Shown: positions 45,359 through 53,426 of the stretch, in pieces
How positions within the stretch are numbered: the stretch's first letter is position 1
How the letters are laid out: each line of letters begins with the position of its first letter
Assembly (NCBI RefSeq): GCF_014595955.1
Contig: NZ_JABVCF010000014.1
Span: forward strand, 62,001-126,000
Origin: Pseudaminobacter soli (ex Zhang et al. 2022)
GTDB lineage: Bacteria; Pseudomonadota; Alphaproteobacteria; Rhizobiales; Rhizobiaceae
Length of the DNA stretch: 64,000 bases
Direction of reading: 5' to 3'
Program-made: the position numbers and the translations under genes
Notes under the pieces: generated by a model
The model's database searches: none
Told to the model about the DNA's origin: nothing
The model's input: the letters and a program-made list of their open reading frames with translations, nothing else

Positions 45359-46823
45359 CGACCGCCTCCCCCGACTGCTTGACCAGCCGGAAGCCCGACA
45401 CCTTGAGCCAGGAGAAATCGACTGAATCGGTGACGGCACGGCTCAGGATCATAAGATCCATGGGCGCGCGCACCGGCTCGTCCATGTGGATATTGACGTT
45501 GATCGCGCGATCCGGACCGACCTCGCGCCAGCCGCTGAAGAAGGCCGACGGTTTTGCCGAGCCCTTGCGCACCAACTCCGCCACCTCGGATCGTGCGTTG
45601 GAGTTTGCCGGGGCGAGCAGGAAACTGACGGCCGCCGGGGCTCCTTCCGGATGGTCGATCACGGCGCTCGCCGAGAACGAAATGGTTCCGGGCTCGACTG
45701 CGCGGCTGACGGCCCCTGCGGAAATTCCGCTCTGCAGTGGATGACACACCACCGCGTGCTCGTGCTCGAGGAAGCGAACAGTCTGGAATTCGGGCACGAC
45801 CGGCGTAACCGAAACATCGACGATTCGGCTCAGCAGGTCCGGTGCCAGACGGTAGTCTTCGATGAACTGGCCGTCGAGCAGATCGGTGGGCGCGATCATG
45901 TTGGGCATTCGGGTTGGGCGGACGCCGGGGAGCCCCGTGAACACGCGGAATGCCAACGGCCTGAGATCGAGGTCGGGATGCGAGACTTCCGACCGCGCCG
46001 TGTAGCGTTCGCTGGCAATCGGAAAGCCGAGCGATAGCCCCACCGTCTCTGGCCCCGTGGTCGACACCCGCAGCCGCAACGTCTTCGCCCCACATCCGCA
46101 AGCCCGCGGCAGCGAGAAGAAATTCCAGTTCGGGACGAGCTTTGAAGCGGGAACGCTCCATTCGGCCACGCCTTCGCGACTCTCGACGTAGCTCAGCGTG
46201 ACGACCAGTTCGGCGCCGTCCTTCGGCACCGAATTGAGATGGAGGGCGATGCCGGCCACGCCCCGGCTGGAGACCGGCAGAAGCTGTTCGACGTGGGCGC
46301 TTGACAGCAACTGGCCGATGCCTTCGTCCTTTGGGTCGACATAGGGATCGTTCCCGAATACTTCCGCCACCGGCTCCCAGTTGTGCGTCTGAAATGCATC
46401 TTCGAGCGCACGGTAGCTTTCGAACAGCACTTCGCGCTCCCGGCGAAGCATGGCGAGTTCCGAGGTCATCGAGGCGGCGAACCGGGACAGCCGCCCCAAG
46501 CCTCCCTCGGCCAGCGTACGAATAAGCGCGCACATCTCGGCCCCGTTTCGCGCATCGAGCCGCTGGACGGGGACTTCCGGCACCGTGGCAAGACGCCGGA
46601 GCGAAACGAGAGCATCCCTCAGGTCAGCTTCGGCTTCCTCCGAAAAGGCGACGGCAATGAGAGGAAAACTGTTCTTCAGGGCCGGTTGCGAACGCGTGCC
46701 GTCACCAAGAAAGACGACCAGGTGTTCAATTCCGGCCTGTTCGACATTACCCCGGTCGAGATCTGATGCTGCAATCAGCTTTATACTTGTCGCCGACTGC
46801 TTAATGCCCGAGGACATCAACAT
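45345..46823 (-). CDS. First gene of the EPS operon, unknown function (WgaA position)
   Basis: Protein of 492 residues that I do not recognise. An N-terminal alpha/beta part (IKLIAASDLDRGNVEQAGIE, HLVVFLGDGTRSQPA) is followed by a helical linker (about 115-160) and a large beta-rich half with jelly-roll or carbohydrate-binding character (VAGIALHLNSVPKDGAELVV; WSVPASKLVPNWNFFSLPRA; RAINVNIHMDEPVRAPMDLM). No signal peptide or membrane segment. It is the promoter-proximal gene behind a MarR-type operator. The ATG at 46823 is used; ATG 46817 is equally possible, and both have only a distant GGGGA ribosome site. Beta domains like the last may bind or modify the polymer. Confidence 0.7.
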   Translation of the reverse strand: MLMSSGIKQSATSIKLIAASDLDRGNVEQAGIEHLVVFLGDGTRSQPALKNSFPLIAVAFSEEAEADLRDALVSLRRLATVPEVPVQRLDARNGAEMCALIRTLAEGGLGRLSRFAASMTSELAMLRREREVLFESYRALEDAFQTHNWEPVAEVFGNDPYVDPKDEGIGQLLSSAHVEQLLPVSSRGVAGIALHLNSVPKDGAELVVTLSYVESREGVAEWSVPASKLVPNWNFFSLPRACGCGAKTLRLRVSTTGPETVGLSLGFPIASERYTARSEVSHPDLDLRPLAFRVFTGLPGVRPTRMPNMIAPTDLLDGQFIEDYRLAPDLLSRIVDVSVTPVVPEFQTVRFLEHEHAVVCHPLQSGISAGAVSRAVEPGTISFSASAVIDHPEGAPAAVSFLLAPANSNARSEVAELVRKGSAKPSAFFSGWREVGPDRAINVNIHMDEPVRAPMDLMILSRAVTDSVDFSWLKVSGFRLVKQSGEAVDVRQ

Positions 46824-46845
46824 TTGCACGCAAAATCCCCAATAA

Positions 46846-46860
46846 CAACATGATATGTTG
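46846..46860. repeat. Inverted repeat in the leader of the EPS operon
   Basis: CAACAT-GAT-ATGTTG, perfect 6-bp arms, 23 bp upstream of the first start codon and about 100 bp downstream of the MarR-type operator. It could be a second protein site or a small leader hairpin. Confidence 0.4.
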
Positions 46861-46959
46861 AAACTATTGATTGGCAATCGATGCGATGATGCCTTGGGAG
46901 TTACGTATCAATAATTATTGCTTCGCACAATAACAAAATGCAGGGACAAATCTGCTAGG

Positions 46960-46986
46960 TATATACTTAAAAACTTGAAGTAATAC
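46960..46986 (-). promoter_or_regulatory. MarR (WggR)-type operator upstream of the leftward EPS operon
   Basis: A 27-bp imperfect palindrome matching 21 of 27 positions of the perfect site before the marR gene. The right arm CTTGAAGTAA is fully kept and the left arm TACTTAAAA has one change in its core. It lies about 140 bp upstream of the first wga-like start codon in AT-rich DNA. Confidence 0.65.
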
Positions 46987-47016
46987 TCGCGCAATCTGCG
47001 CTTGCCTGGCGAGATT

Positions 47017-48237
47017 TCAATCCGGCAGCATCATTCTTCCGATCAGGGCAGTTTGGCTTGCGATGCACTCGTCCTGTTGGAAGCGCTGCTCGATCGTTCG
47101 GCGCGCGGCGATCCGCAGTTCGGCGAAGCTGTCCGGGCTTTTCAAGGCTTCCAGGATGGACTCGGCGAGAGCGTCTGTATCGAAGAACGGCACCAGGATG
47201 CCGTTACGGCCCGAGGAGATGACTTCCCGGACGGGAGCAGTGTCGGAGGCGATGACGAGAGCGCCGCACGCCATCGCCTCCAGGACCGACCAGGAAAGGA
47301 CGAAGGGATAGGTCAGATAGACGTGAGCCGCGGAAATCTGGAAAAGCTTGCGCAAGACCGGGTGCGGGACCACGCCGGGGAAAAGCACCCTGTCCCTTGG
47401 AAGATCCAGCGATGCAAGAAGGTGCTCCTTCCACGTTCCCCCGCCAGATGGCGGCGTCCCATAGCTCACGCCGTCGCCTCCAACAAAGACGAACAAGGCG
47501 TCGGAATGTTTCCGGATGACCTTGGATGCAGCCTCCAGTGCCTGCGGGAAGCCGCGGTAGGGCTCCAGGTCGCGTGCGACGAATGTGACAATGGGAGGAT
47601 CGCCGGCCTTGAGCACGCGTCCGTCCGGAAGCTTCAAGGAAGCCGCCGGATCTGGGCGGAAGAGTCGCGTGTCTATCCCCTCGTGGCACACGGTGATGCG
47701 CGCTCGCGCATCGGCCGGATAAAGGCTCCTCTGCCACTCGGTCGGGCTGATGCCGCCCTCCAGCGCCTCCAGCGAAATGAGCTGCGCCATATTGCGAAGC
47801 CTGAGCCGTTTGCGCGTCTCCAGATCAGGCTGATCGTCAGGGGCAAATCCGACATCTGCCCCATCGGCTCGATAGAAGAATTCGCAATAGCCGAGCGCAG
47901 GCACACGCGGCAGCACGTCCTTCACGAACATCATGCTGCCCCAGCCGATGTGGCCGATGACGATGTCCGGGCTTTGGCCCTGGCGCGCCATCGCGTCGAA
48001 CGTCTCGGCGACGCGGTGCCCGATCCGGACATGGTGGTCGGGTATGCCGAGATGGCGGGCCATCAGCGGATGCGCCCGCGGACCCGGCTCCGACCGATGC
48101 CGCACGACACGAACCGACGGGATCCGCTGGTCCAGCGCCTCGGTTACAAGGCTCACCTCATTCCCCGCCTGCGCCAAATGGGCGGCCAGGGCGGCGAACT
48201 GGCCGAAACCGCGCGGATGCACGAAAGCGACATGCAT
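47017..48237 (-). CDS. wgcA: GT4 glycosyltransferase, WgcA (ExpC)-like
   Basis: Glycosyltransferase of 406 residues with the GT-B fold: N-terminal MHVAFVHPRGFGQFAALAAH, middle ITVCHEGIDTRLFRPDP, PPIVTFVARDLEPYRGFPQA, and the GT4 nucleotide-sugar motif LTYPFVLSWSVLEAMACGAL. It begins 42 bp after the MarR gene and reads the same way. In S. meliloti EPS II, wgcA sits between the wga operon and wggR, exactly as here. The start is ATG 48237; the open frame begins at a TTG three codons earlier. The symbol rests on this synteny. Confidence 0.84.
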   Translation of the reverse strand: MHVAFVHPRGFGQFAALAAHLAQAGNEVSLVTEALDQRIPSVRVVRHRSEPGPRAHPLMARHLGIPDHHVRIGHRVAETFDAMARQGQSPDIVIGHIGWGSMMFVKDVLPRVPALGYCEFFYRADGADVGFAPDDQPDLETRKRLRLRNMAQLISLEALEGGISPTEWQRSLYPADARARITVCHEGIDTRLFRPDPAASLKLPDGRVLKAGDPPIVTFVARDLEPYRGFPQALEAASKVIRKHSDALFVFVGGDGVSYGTPPSGGGTWKEHLLASLDLPRDRVLFPGVVPHPVLRKLFQISAAHVYLTYPFVLSWSVLEAMACGALVIASDTAPVREVISSGRNGILVPFFDTDALAESILEALKSPDSFAELRIAARRTIEQRFQQDECIASQTALIGRMMLPD

Positions 48238-48279
48238 GCCTAGCAAGCCCCCGACAGGGAGCCGCCCTTCAGGCGCACG

Positions 48280-48849
48280 TCAGACGCCGTAGCGTGCGGC
48301 ATTGGCCCACACTAGCTCGAGCCGGTGCAGCGCCTGGAAGGCGGTTGCGAGATCCCGCAGGTCCTGCTCCCCACAAAAAGTGCGCTCAAATGCCTTCGCC
48401 GCGTCCCGCAGGTCGGCACAGAGCTGCTTGCCCCTCTCCGTCAGCCTGATTCGGGCCGAGCGCTTGTCGCGCTGGGAGGTGACACGAGCGATGTAGTCGC
48501 CATCGGTCAGTTGCTTCAGGTAGTACGAGATGTTCGAACCCACATAGTTGCCGCGATCGAGCAGTTCGCCGACCGAGAGCTCGGCATCGCCAATGGCCAA
48601 CAGAACCATCACCTGGGCCGGTCCGATGTCGTCGACGCCCAGCCGCGTAAGCTCCGCACTCACCAGGCCTGAGAAGCGCCGGCTGGACCGATCGAGCAGA
48701 CGAGCCAGGTCGAAACATGAGACCTGCGGACCGTCGCTGTGCTGGTTACGGCGCGGCTCGTCAGGGACGACATGCAGCCTATCGCCCCCATTCCGAAGTA
48801 ATACCGCATCTTCCAAGCCCATAGACGGGTGGAGAAGTCCTTGTGTCAT
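48280..48849 (-). CDS. wggR: MarR-family regulator of exopolysaccharide genes, WggR (ExpG)-like
   Basis: Winged-helix regulator of 189 residues. A 45-residue N-terminal extension precedes the MarR core: LDRSSRRFSGLVSAELTRLG dimerisation helix, VMVLLAIGDAELSVGELLDR, recognition helix GSNISYYLKQLTDGDYIARV, and wing TSQRDKRSARIRLTERGKQL. S. meliloti ExpG/WggR has the same family and place and activates the wga, wgd and wge operons by binding a palindrome. Here a perfect palindrome lies 20 bp upstream of its own ATG (GGAG ribosome site), with two related sites at the other operons. Autoregulation and co-control are inferred. Confidence 0.86.
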   Translation of the reverse strand: MTQGLLHPSMGLEDAVLLRNGGDRLHVVPDEPRRNQHSDGPQVSCFDLARLLDRSSRRFSGLVSAELTRLGVDDIGPAQVMVLLAIGDAELSVGELLDRGNYVGSNISYYLKQLTDGDYIARVTSQRDKRSARIRLTERGKQLCADLRDAAKAFERTFCGEQDLRDLATAFQALHRLELVWANAARYGV

Positions 48850-48868
48850 CCCTCGCTCCAATTTTGGG

Positions 48869-48895
48869 AATTTACTTCAAAACTTGAAGTAAATT
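48869..48895. promoter_or_regulatory. MarR (WggR)-type operator in the wggR-wgdA divergent region
   Basis: Perfect palindrome: arms AATTTACTTCAA and TTGAAGTAAATT separated by AAC. It lies 20 bp upstream of the regulator start and 149 bp upstream of wgdA. Related sites are at 46960-46986 and 52345-52371. Confidence 0.75.
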
Positions 48896-48945
48896 TCGAT
48901 AACGCCCCACCCCAAGCGCCAGCTCTTGAGAGTGATATCATTGCT

Positions 48946-48963
48946 GTGTCACACTGATGACAG
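48946..48963 (-). promoter_or_regulatory. Possible PhoB-type box
   Basis: CTGTCAT-CAGT-GTGACAC on the minus strand. The first half is a perfect Pho half-site; the second matches only 4 of 7. Phosphate starvation induces EPS II in S. meliloti, which makes the position plausible. TGTCA-N6-TGACA is also a plain dyad. Confidence 0.3.
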
Positions 48964-49043
48964 CGATACTGCAATATGTTCTGCATGCGACGCAGATAAC
49001 ACCCTCAAATCACTAAAAACGTTAGCCCCAGGCCAAATCGCCC

Positions 49044-50813
49044 ATGCTTGATACTGTTCGAAAAAACCCGGTTGGCAAGGGCCAAAATGGCTCAGTTGTC
49101 GCGCAAAATGGGTCGCTCAATCCAAGGTTGCTCGTTTTGCAGGCAAGGCGTGTGTTTGCCGTGACGCTCCTTTATGCAGCCTTGCTGAGTGCCTGTATCA
49201 ACCTGCTGCAGCTGACGATGCCGCTGTTCATGATGCAGGTATACGACCGGGTGCTGAACAGCCAGAGCATCGATTCCCTCGTTATGCTGACGGTCCTAGC
49301 GGTCGGCGCCCTGATGGTCTACGGCGTGCTCGAATTCATCCGTGCCCTTTCGTTCCAGGCCATGGCCAGCGCCGTAACGCGGTGGCTGAACCTGCCGCTG
49401 CTGACGGCCGCGGTTCAGGCCTCCGTCGACCAGGGGATTTCCCGCGCAACGCAGTCCCTGCGGGACCTGACGGAACTGCGCGGCTTCCTCACTTCGCCGG
49501 CCGTCAGCGCCCCCCTCGATGCCGCGTGGTCGCCGATCTTTCTGGGCGCCCTGTTTTTGCTGCATCCCTTATTCGGCGTAGTCGGAGCGATTTCGGTGGC
49601 ATTGCTGCTGTGCTGCGGTGTCGTTACAGACCTGCTCACGCGTCAACTCATGAAAGAGGCAAGTCAGGCCAACATCGAGTCGGTGTCGAAAATGGCGGCG
49701 TCACTTCGACACGCGGAGGCGATCGAGGCGATGGGCATGCTGCCGGCGCTGGCGCGGCGGTGGCGCGGCGCACAGATGCATTCGCTGGAAGCGCTTGAAA
49801 GCAGCGGAAGCAGGAGCAGGGCGATGTCGTCAATCACCCGCGTGCTCCGCTACATCATCCAGACCGTGACGCTCGCAGCGGGCGCCCTGCTCGTGCTGGA
49901 ACAGGAAGTCACCCCCGGCGCCATGATGGCGGCAAACATCCTTGTCGGCCGGCTGCTCGTGCCTTTCGATTCCGTCATCGAGAACTGGCGGCAATGGGTC
50001 CTGGCGATCGCCGGCTGGCGCCGTCTCGAGGCGGCCCTGAACGAGGACCTGGCGGTGCGCCAGGCCATGCCGACGACGCATGCGCACGGCGACCTCGTCG
50101 TCGACAAGCTGCTCTACGCGGCGCCCGGCATGGACGTGCCGATCATCAAGGGCATTTCCTTTTCCCTTTCCCCTGGGGAAGTGCTGGGGCTGGTCGGCCC
50201 CTCCGCGGCAGGCAAATCGACGTTGGCGCGGCTGCTCGTCGGCGTCCTCAAGCCCACGTCGGGCGGCATTTTCCTGGACGGTAACAATGTCTATCTCTGG
50301 GAACGCGAATCCTTCGGCCGGGTGGCCGGCTATCTTCCGCAATCGGTTTCGCTGCTTGAAGGGACGATCCGGGACAACATCTCGCGGATGGAAGACGGCG
50401 ACCCGCACAGGGTGCTCGAGGCCGCACGGATGGCGGATGTCCACGACATGATCGGCCGCCTCCCCCTGGGCTACGACACGCCGGTCGGCGACGGCCGTCT
50501 GACGCTTTCGGGCGGACAGAAGCAGCGCATCGCTCTTGCCCGCTGCCTCTACGACCGCCCTCGCCTGATCGTGCTGGACGAGCCGAACGCCAATCTCGAT
50601 GCCGTCGGCGAGCGTGCGCTCGTCCGCGCGATCGAGAAGGCCCGAGACGACGGGGCAATTGTCGTGATGATCGCCCATAGGCCGACAATCATGGAAGTCG
50701 CGGACAAACTGCTCGTCTTGGAAAACGGGCGCATCACCCAGTTCGGGGAACGCACGGACGTGGTCGCTTCGATGACGTCAGCTCAATCGTCGCGCGAGGT
50801 TGTGGCATCATGA
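49044..50813 (+). CDS. wgdA: Type I secretion ABC transporter, WgdA (ExpD1)/PrsD-like
   Basis: Inner-membrane exporter of 589 residues: a transmembrane domain with about six helices (about 38-340; LTMPLFMMQVYDRVLNSQS is typical of type I exporters) and an ATPase domain with Walker A GPSAAGKST (385-393), signature LSGGQ (488-492), Walker B LIVLDEP (508-514) and H-loop His in MIAHRP. No peptidase C39 domain. The adaptor gene overlaps its stop by 4 bp and the RTX protein gene follows, so the RTX protein is the expected cargo. Expression probably depends on the operator 149 bp upstream. Confidence 0.92.
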   Translation: MLDTVRKNPVGKGQNGSVVAQNGSLNPRLLVLQARRVFAVTLLYAALLSACINLLQLTMPLFMMQVYDRVLNSQSIDSLVMLTVLAVGALMVYGVLEFIRALSFQAMASAVTRWLNLPLLTAAVQASVDQGISRATQSLRDLTELRGFLTSPAVSAPLDAAWSPIFLGALFLLHPLFGVVGAISVALLLCCGVVTDLLTRQLMKEASQANIESVSKMAASLRHAEAIEAMGMLPALARRWRGAQMHSLEALESSGSRSRAMSSITRVLRYIIQTVTLAAGALLVLEQEVTPGAMMAANILVGRLLVPFDSVIENWRQWVLAIAGWRRLEAALNEDLAVRQAMPTTHAHGDLVVDKLLYAAPGMDVPIIKGISFSLSPGEVLGLVGPSAAGKSTLARLLVGVLKPTSGGIFLDGNNVYLWERESFGRVAGYLPQSVSLLEGTIRDNISRMEDGDPHRVLEAARMADVHDMIGRLPLGYDTPVGDGRLTLSGGQKQRIALARCLYDRPRLIVLDEPNANLDAVGERALVRAIEKARDDGAIVVMIAHRPTIMEVADKLLVLENGRITQFGERTDVVASMTSAQSSREVVAS

Positions 50814-52222
50814 TGCGCAAGTCGATGCAGCCGACACGGACCGAGGTTCAGCCCGTCCGCAGGCCCGCTGTCCCGGACCGCCAGCCGCGGGCGCCACTGC
50901 CCGCAACCGCCGTGGAACTGGAGATGGCCGAGGGCAGAGCCCGCTCGCCGCTCCGGCGCCTTGTCGTCGCGGGGTTCACGACGATCCTGGTGTCGTTCGG
51001 CGGATTTCTCGGCTGGGCGTTTCTCGCCGACCTCAGCAGCGCCTCGGTGGCCAGCGGCACGATCGTCGTCGATTCGAAGCGCAAGACGGTCAGCCATTTC
51101 GAGGGCGGCGTCCTCAGCCGCGTGGTGGTGCAGGAGGGCGATCAGGTCACCGCCGGACAGCCACTGATAAGACTCGAGGACACGCGGGCCCGCGCCGATC
51201 TCCAAGGGCTGGAAAGCCGGCGTATCGGCCTGATCGCCAAGCTGGCGCGGCTAAGGGCGGAGCAGGCCGGCACCGAGGCGATAAGCTTTCCCGACGAATT
51301 TGGCGACGGCGGCGACGCTGCAATCAATGACGCCATAGCGGCTGAACACGCGTTCTTCGAAAAGCGCCGCGAGTCCAAGAAAGGGCGCAGCGGCATCCAG
51401 CGGACGACGATCGAGGAATTTGCCGAGCGGTCGAAGTTCCTGACTATCCAGATCGAAGCCATCGACCGGCAGATCGACCTTGTCAACGAACAGAGATCGG
51501 CCATCGCAACCTTGGTGGACAAGGGCTTTGCCCAGCGTTCCAAGCTCATCGAGATCGATGCGCGGCTCAGCGAACTCGCAGCCTCGCGCGGGGAGCTTGC
51601 CGGCCAGAGGGCGCAGGCTGAAAAGGCCAAGGCAGGCGCCGAACTCGCGCTGACGGGAATCGAACGCGACTTTCAGTCGGAAATCGCCGGCGAAATCACC
51701 ACAGCCCGCCTTGAGCTCGCAGATGTCGAAGAGAAGATCGTCGCCGCGAAGGACGTATTGCGCCGCCTCGAGATCCGCTCTCCCCAGGCTGGCATCGTCA
51801 CCAACATCCGCGTGCGCACGCCGGGAAGCGCTGTGACGCCCGGCGAACCGCTGCTCGATATCGTACCGGAAAGCGAGCCGCTCCTCATCGAGATGCATGT
51901 CAGCACGCGCGATATCGACAGCATCGCAGTCGGCTCGCAGGCGACGATCCGGCTGACGGCATACAATCAGCGCTCGCACTTGCCCGTGGCAGGCAAGATT
52001 ATCTATGTGGCCGCCGACCAGTCGGTCGATGAAAAATCGAATGTGGCCTATTTCGTCGCGCGAGCGCAGGTCGACCCTGACTCGCTGGCCGCGAATCCGG
52101 ATATGCGCCTCTATCCCGGCATGCCGGCGGAAGTGCTGATCGTGCACAAGCCGCGGCGGGCCATCGACTACCTGGTTTCTCCAGTCGCCGACAGCTTCAA
52201 TCGCGCGTTCAGGGAAGACTAA
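50810..52222 (+). CDS. wgdB: Type I secretion membrane fusion protein, WgdB (ExpD2)/PrsE-like
   Basis: HlyD-type adaptor of 470 residues: cytoplasmic tail (1-50), one membrane segment (LVVAGFTTILVSFGGFLGWA, about 49-68), lipoyl half FEGGVLSRVVVQEGDQVTAG, a long coiled coil (about 125-320), second half RLEIRSPQAGIVTNIRVRTP, and a beta-barrel end with PGMPAEVLIVHKPRRAIDYL. It bridges WgdA to an outer-membrane TolC-like channel not encoded here. Coupled to wgdA by an ATGA overlap. Confidence 0.93.
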   Translation: MMRKSMQPTRTEVQPVRRPAVPDRQPRAPLPATAVELEMAEGRARSPLRRLVVAGFTTILVSFGGFLGWAFLADLSSASVASGTIVVDSKRKTVSHFEGGVLSRVVVQEGDQVTAGQPLIRLEDTRARADLQGLESRRIGLIAKLARLRAEQAGTEAISFPDEFGDGGDAAINDAIAAEHAFFEKRRESKKGRSGIQRTTIEEFAERSKFLTIQIEAIDRQIDLVNEQRSAIATLVDKGFAQRSKLIEIDARLSELAASRGELAGQRAQAEKAKAGAELALTGIERDFQSEIAGEITTARLELADVEEKIVAAKDVLRRLEIRSPQAGIVTNIRVRTPGSAVTPGEPLLDIVPESEPLLIEMHVSTRDIDSIAVGSQATIRLTAYNQRSHLPVAGKIIYVAADQSVDEKSNVAYFVARAQVDPDSLAANPDMRLYPGMPAEVLIVHKPRRAIDYLVSPVADSFNRAFRED

Positions 52223-52583
52223 CCCCGCTTCTCCGCGAGTTGGATCTTCGGGGCACCAGCCAGATCCACCCCCTGCTTATAAGCCTCCCGCCAGCCCGGC
52301 ACGCAGGCCGGTGGCGCGTTGGCTCGCCCATAGAATGCGGCTGGAATTTAGTTTGAATTTTGAAGTGATTTATGGGCAATCCCGAATTACACTCTCTCTA
52401 ATCTTCCTGTACTTTCTTTTTTAATTGAGTATATTTACTTATAGCTGGAACTATTTTATCAAGAATGATCATTTATGCTTCCACACGTGTTGCGCTTCTC
52501 CTATTTACACTACACAATAGCCTCGCGTAATCCTCGGTCCCCACCGACGATGCACGCGTTTAAACGGCAAAGAGGAAAAGCAG
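52223..52583. other. AT-rich regulatory region upstream of wgeA
   Basis: About 360 bp without an open frame of note. The right 230 bp are unusually AT-rich for this genome and contain the third MarR-type operator (52345-52371) and T-tracts (TTTCTTTTTTAATTG near 52420), typical of a strong regulated promoter that may also bind MucR- or H-NS-like proteins. No clear -35/-10 pair could be fixed by eye. Confidence 0.5.
52345..52371 (+). promoter_or_regulatory. MarR (WggR)-type operator upstream of the wge genes
   Basis: Matches the perfect 27-bp palindrome at 20 of 27 positions, including AATTTA at the left and TTGAAGT at the right. It lies about 210 bp upstream of wgeA. Confidence 0.62.
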
Positions 52584-53351
52584 ATGGCCACGTTGGAAGG
52601 CGGCGCATATGACGACGTCCTGTTTGGCACTCGCTTTGACGACATCATTCGCGCCCTTGGCGGCGATGATATCGTCAAAGGAGGCAACGGAGATGACATC
52701 ATTTTCGGGAACGGCGGCGACGACGTGCTGTTCGGCGAAAATGGAAACGACACTCTGCTCGGCGGTGACGGCAACGACATCCTGTATGGCGGAAACGGCG
52801 ACGACATCCTGGACGGTGGTCCCGGCGACGACCTCCTCTATGGCGGAAACGGCAACGACATCCTTAGCGGTGGGGCTGGCGACGACATCCTCTATGGCGA
52901 AAACGGCAACGACATCCTGAGCGGTGGTGCCGGCGACGACATGCTCTTCGGTGACAACGGCGACGACATCCTCCGGGGCGGCGACGGCAATGACATCCTG
53001 ATGGGCGGCAAGGGTAACGACTTCCTGTTCGGCGGCGCCGGAAACGACATCCTCAATGGCGGGAAGGGCGACGACCTCCTGATCGGCGGCCAGGGGAGTG
53101 ACCTGTTCGTCTTCGACGGCGGCGGCGGCAACGATGTCATCCTCGATTTCACCCCCGGCGAGGACATGCTGCAGATCTCGAAGGGCATCAACGGCCTCGA
53201 CGTTTCCTCTCCCGAAGACCTGGCTTCGCGCATCACGCAGGTCGGCGGCAATGTCGTGATCGATCTCGGTCATGGCGACACGCTGACACTGGTCAACGCC
53301 GACGCCAAAGACATTCAGGCCAACCCGGACCACTATTTCACGGTTCATTGA
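52584..53351 (+). CDS. wgeA: RTX calcium-binding secreted protein, WgeA (ExpE1)-like
   Basis: Acidic protein of 255 residues consisting mostly of about fifteen GGxGxDxLx-type nonapeptide repeats (about 20-165; for example [20 protein letters not shown]), which fold as a calcium beta-roll. A C-terminal part (about 170-255; [20 protein letters not shown]) resembles the cap and uncleaved secretion signal of NodO-like proteins. No Sec signal. Type I exporter genes sit directly upstream. In S. meliloti the homologous secreted protein supports galactoglucan production. Ribosome site AGAGGAAAA. A hairpin after the gene may separate its expression level from the genes behind. Confidence 0.9.
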   Translation: MATLEGGAYDDVLFGTRFDDIIRALGGDDIVKGGNGDDIIFGNGGDDVLFGENGNDTLLGGDGNDILYGGNGDDILDGGPGDDLLYGGNGNDILSGGAGDDILYGENGNDILSGGAGDDMLFGDNGDDILRGGDGNDILMGGKGNDFLFGGAGNDILNGGKGDDLLIGGQGSDLFVFDGGGGNDVILDFTPGEDMLQISKGINGLDVSSPEDLASRITQVGGNVVIDLGHGDTLTLVNADAKDIQANPDHYFTVH

Positions 53352-53357
53352 GCCTGA

Positions 53358-53395
53358 GCGGCGTGCCCTGTCCCCCCCTCCCTCGGGCACGCCGC
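53358..53395 (+). terminator. Hairpin between wgeA and wgeB
   Basis: Perfect 11-bp stem GCGGCGTGCCC/GGGCACGCCGC with a 16-nt pyrimidine-rich loop, 6 bp after the wgeA stop. No T run follows. It probably stabilises or partly terminates the wgeA message, giving much RTX protein and little of the downstream enzymes. Confidence 0.5.
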
Positions 53396-53426
53396 ATCCC
53401 CTCCAACCGATCCAAAGGACCAACGC

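Noticed and set aside
43934-45382. 482-codon plus-strand frame opposite the GT2-GT4 gene
   Set aside because: Antisense shadow of a glycosyltransferase with clear GT2 and GT4 motifs; no ribosome site and no domain.
52584-53100. Possible CRISPR or minisatellite array
   Set aside because: The periodic 27- and 54-bp similarity comes from RTX nonapeptide coding repeats without spacers; no CRISPR array is seen in the window.
52560-53423. 287-codon minus frame rich in QDVVAV/EDVVA repeats
   Set aside because: The repeats are the antisense reading of the RTX nonapeptide codons of wgeA, not a second repeat protein.
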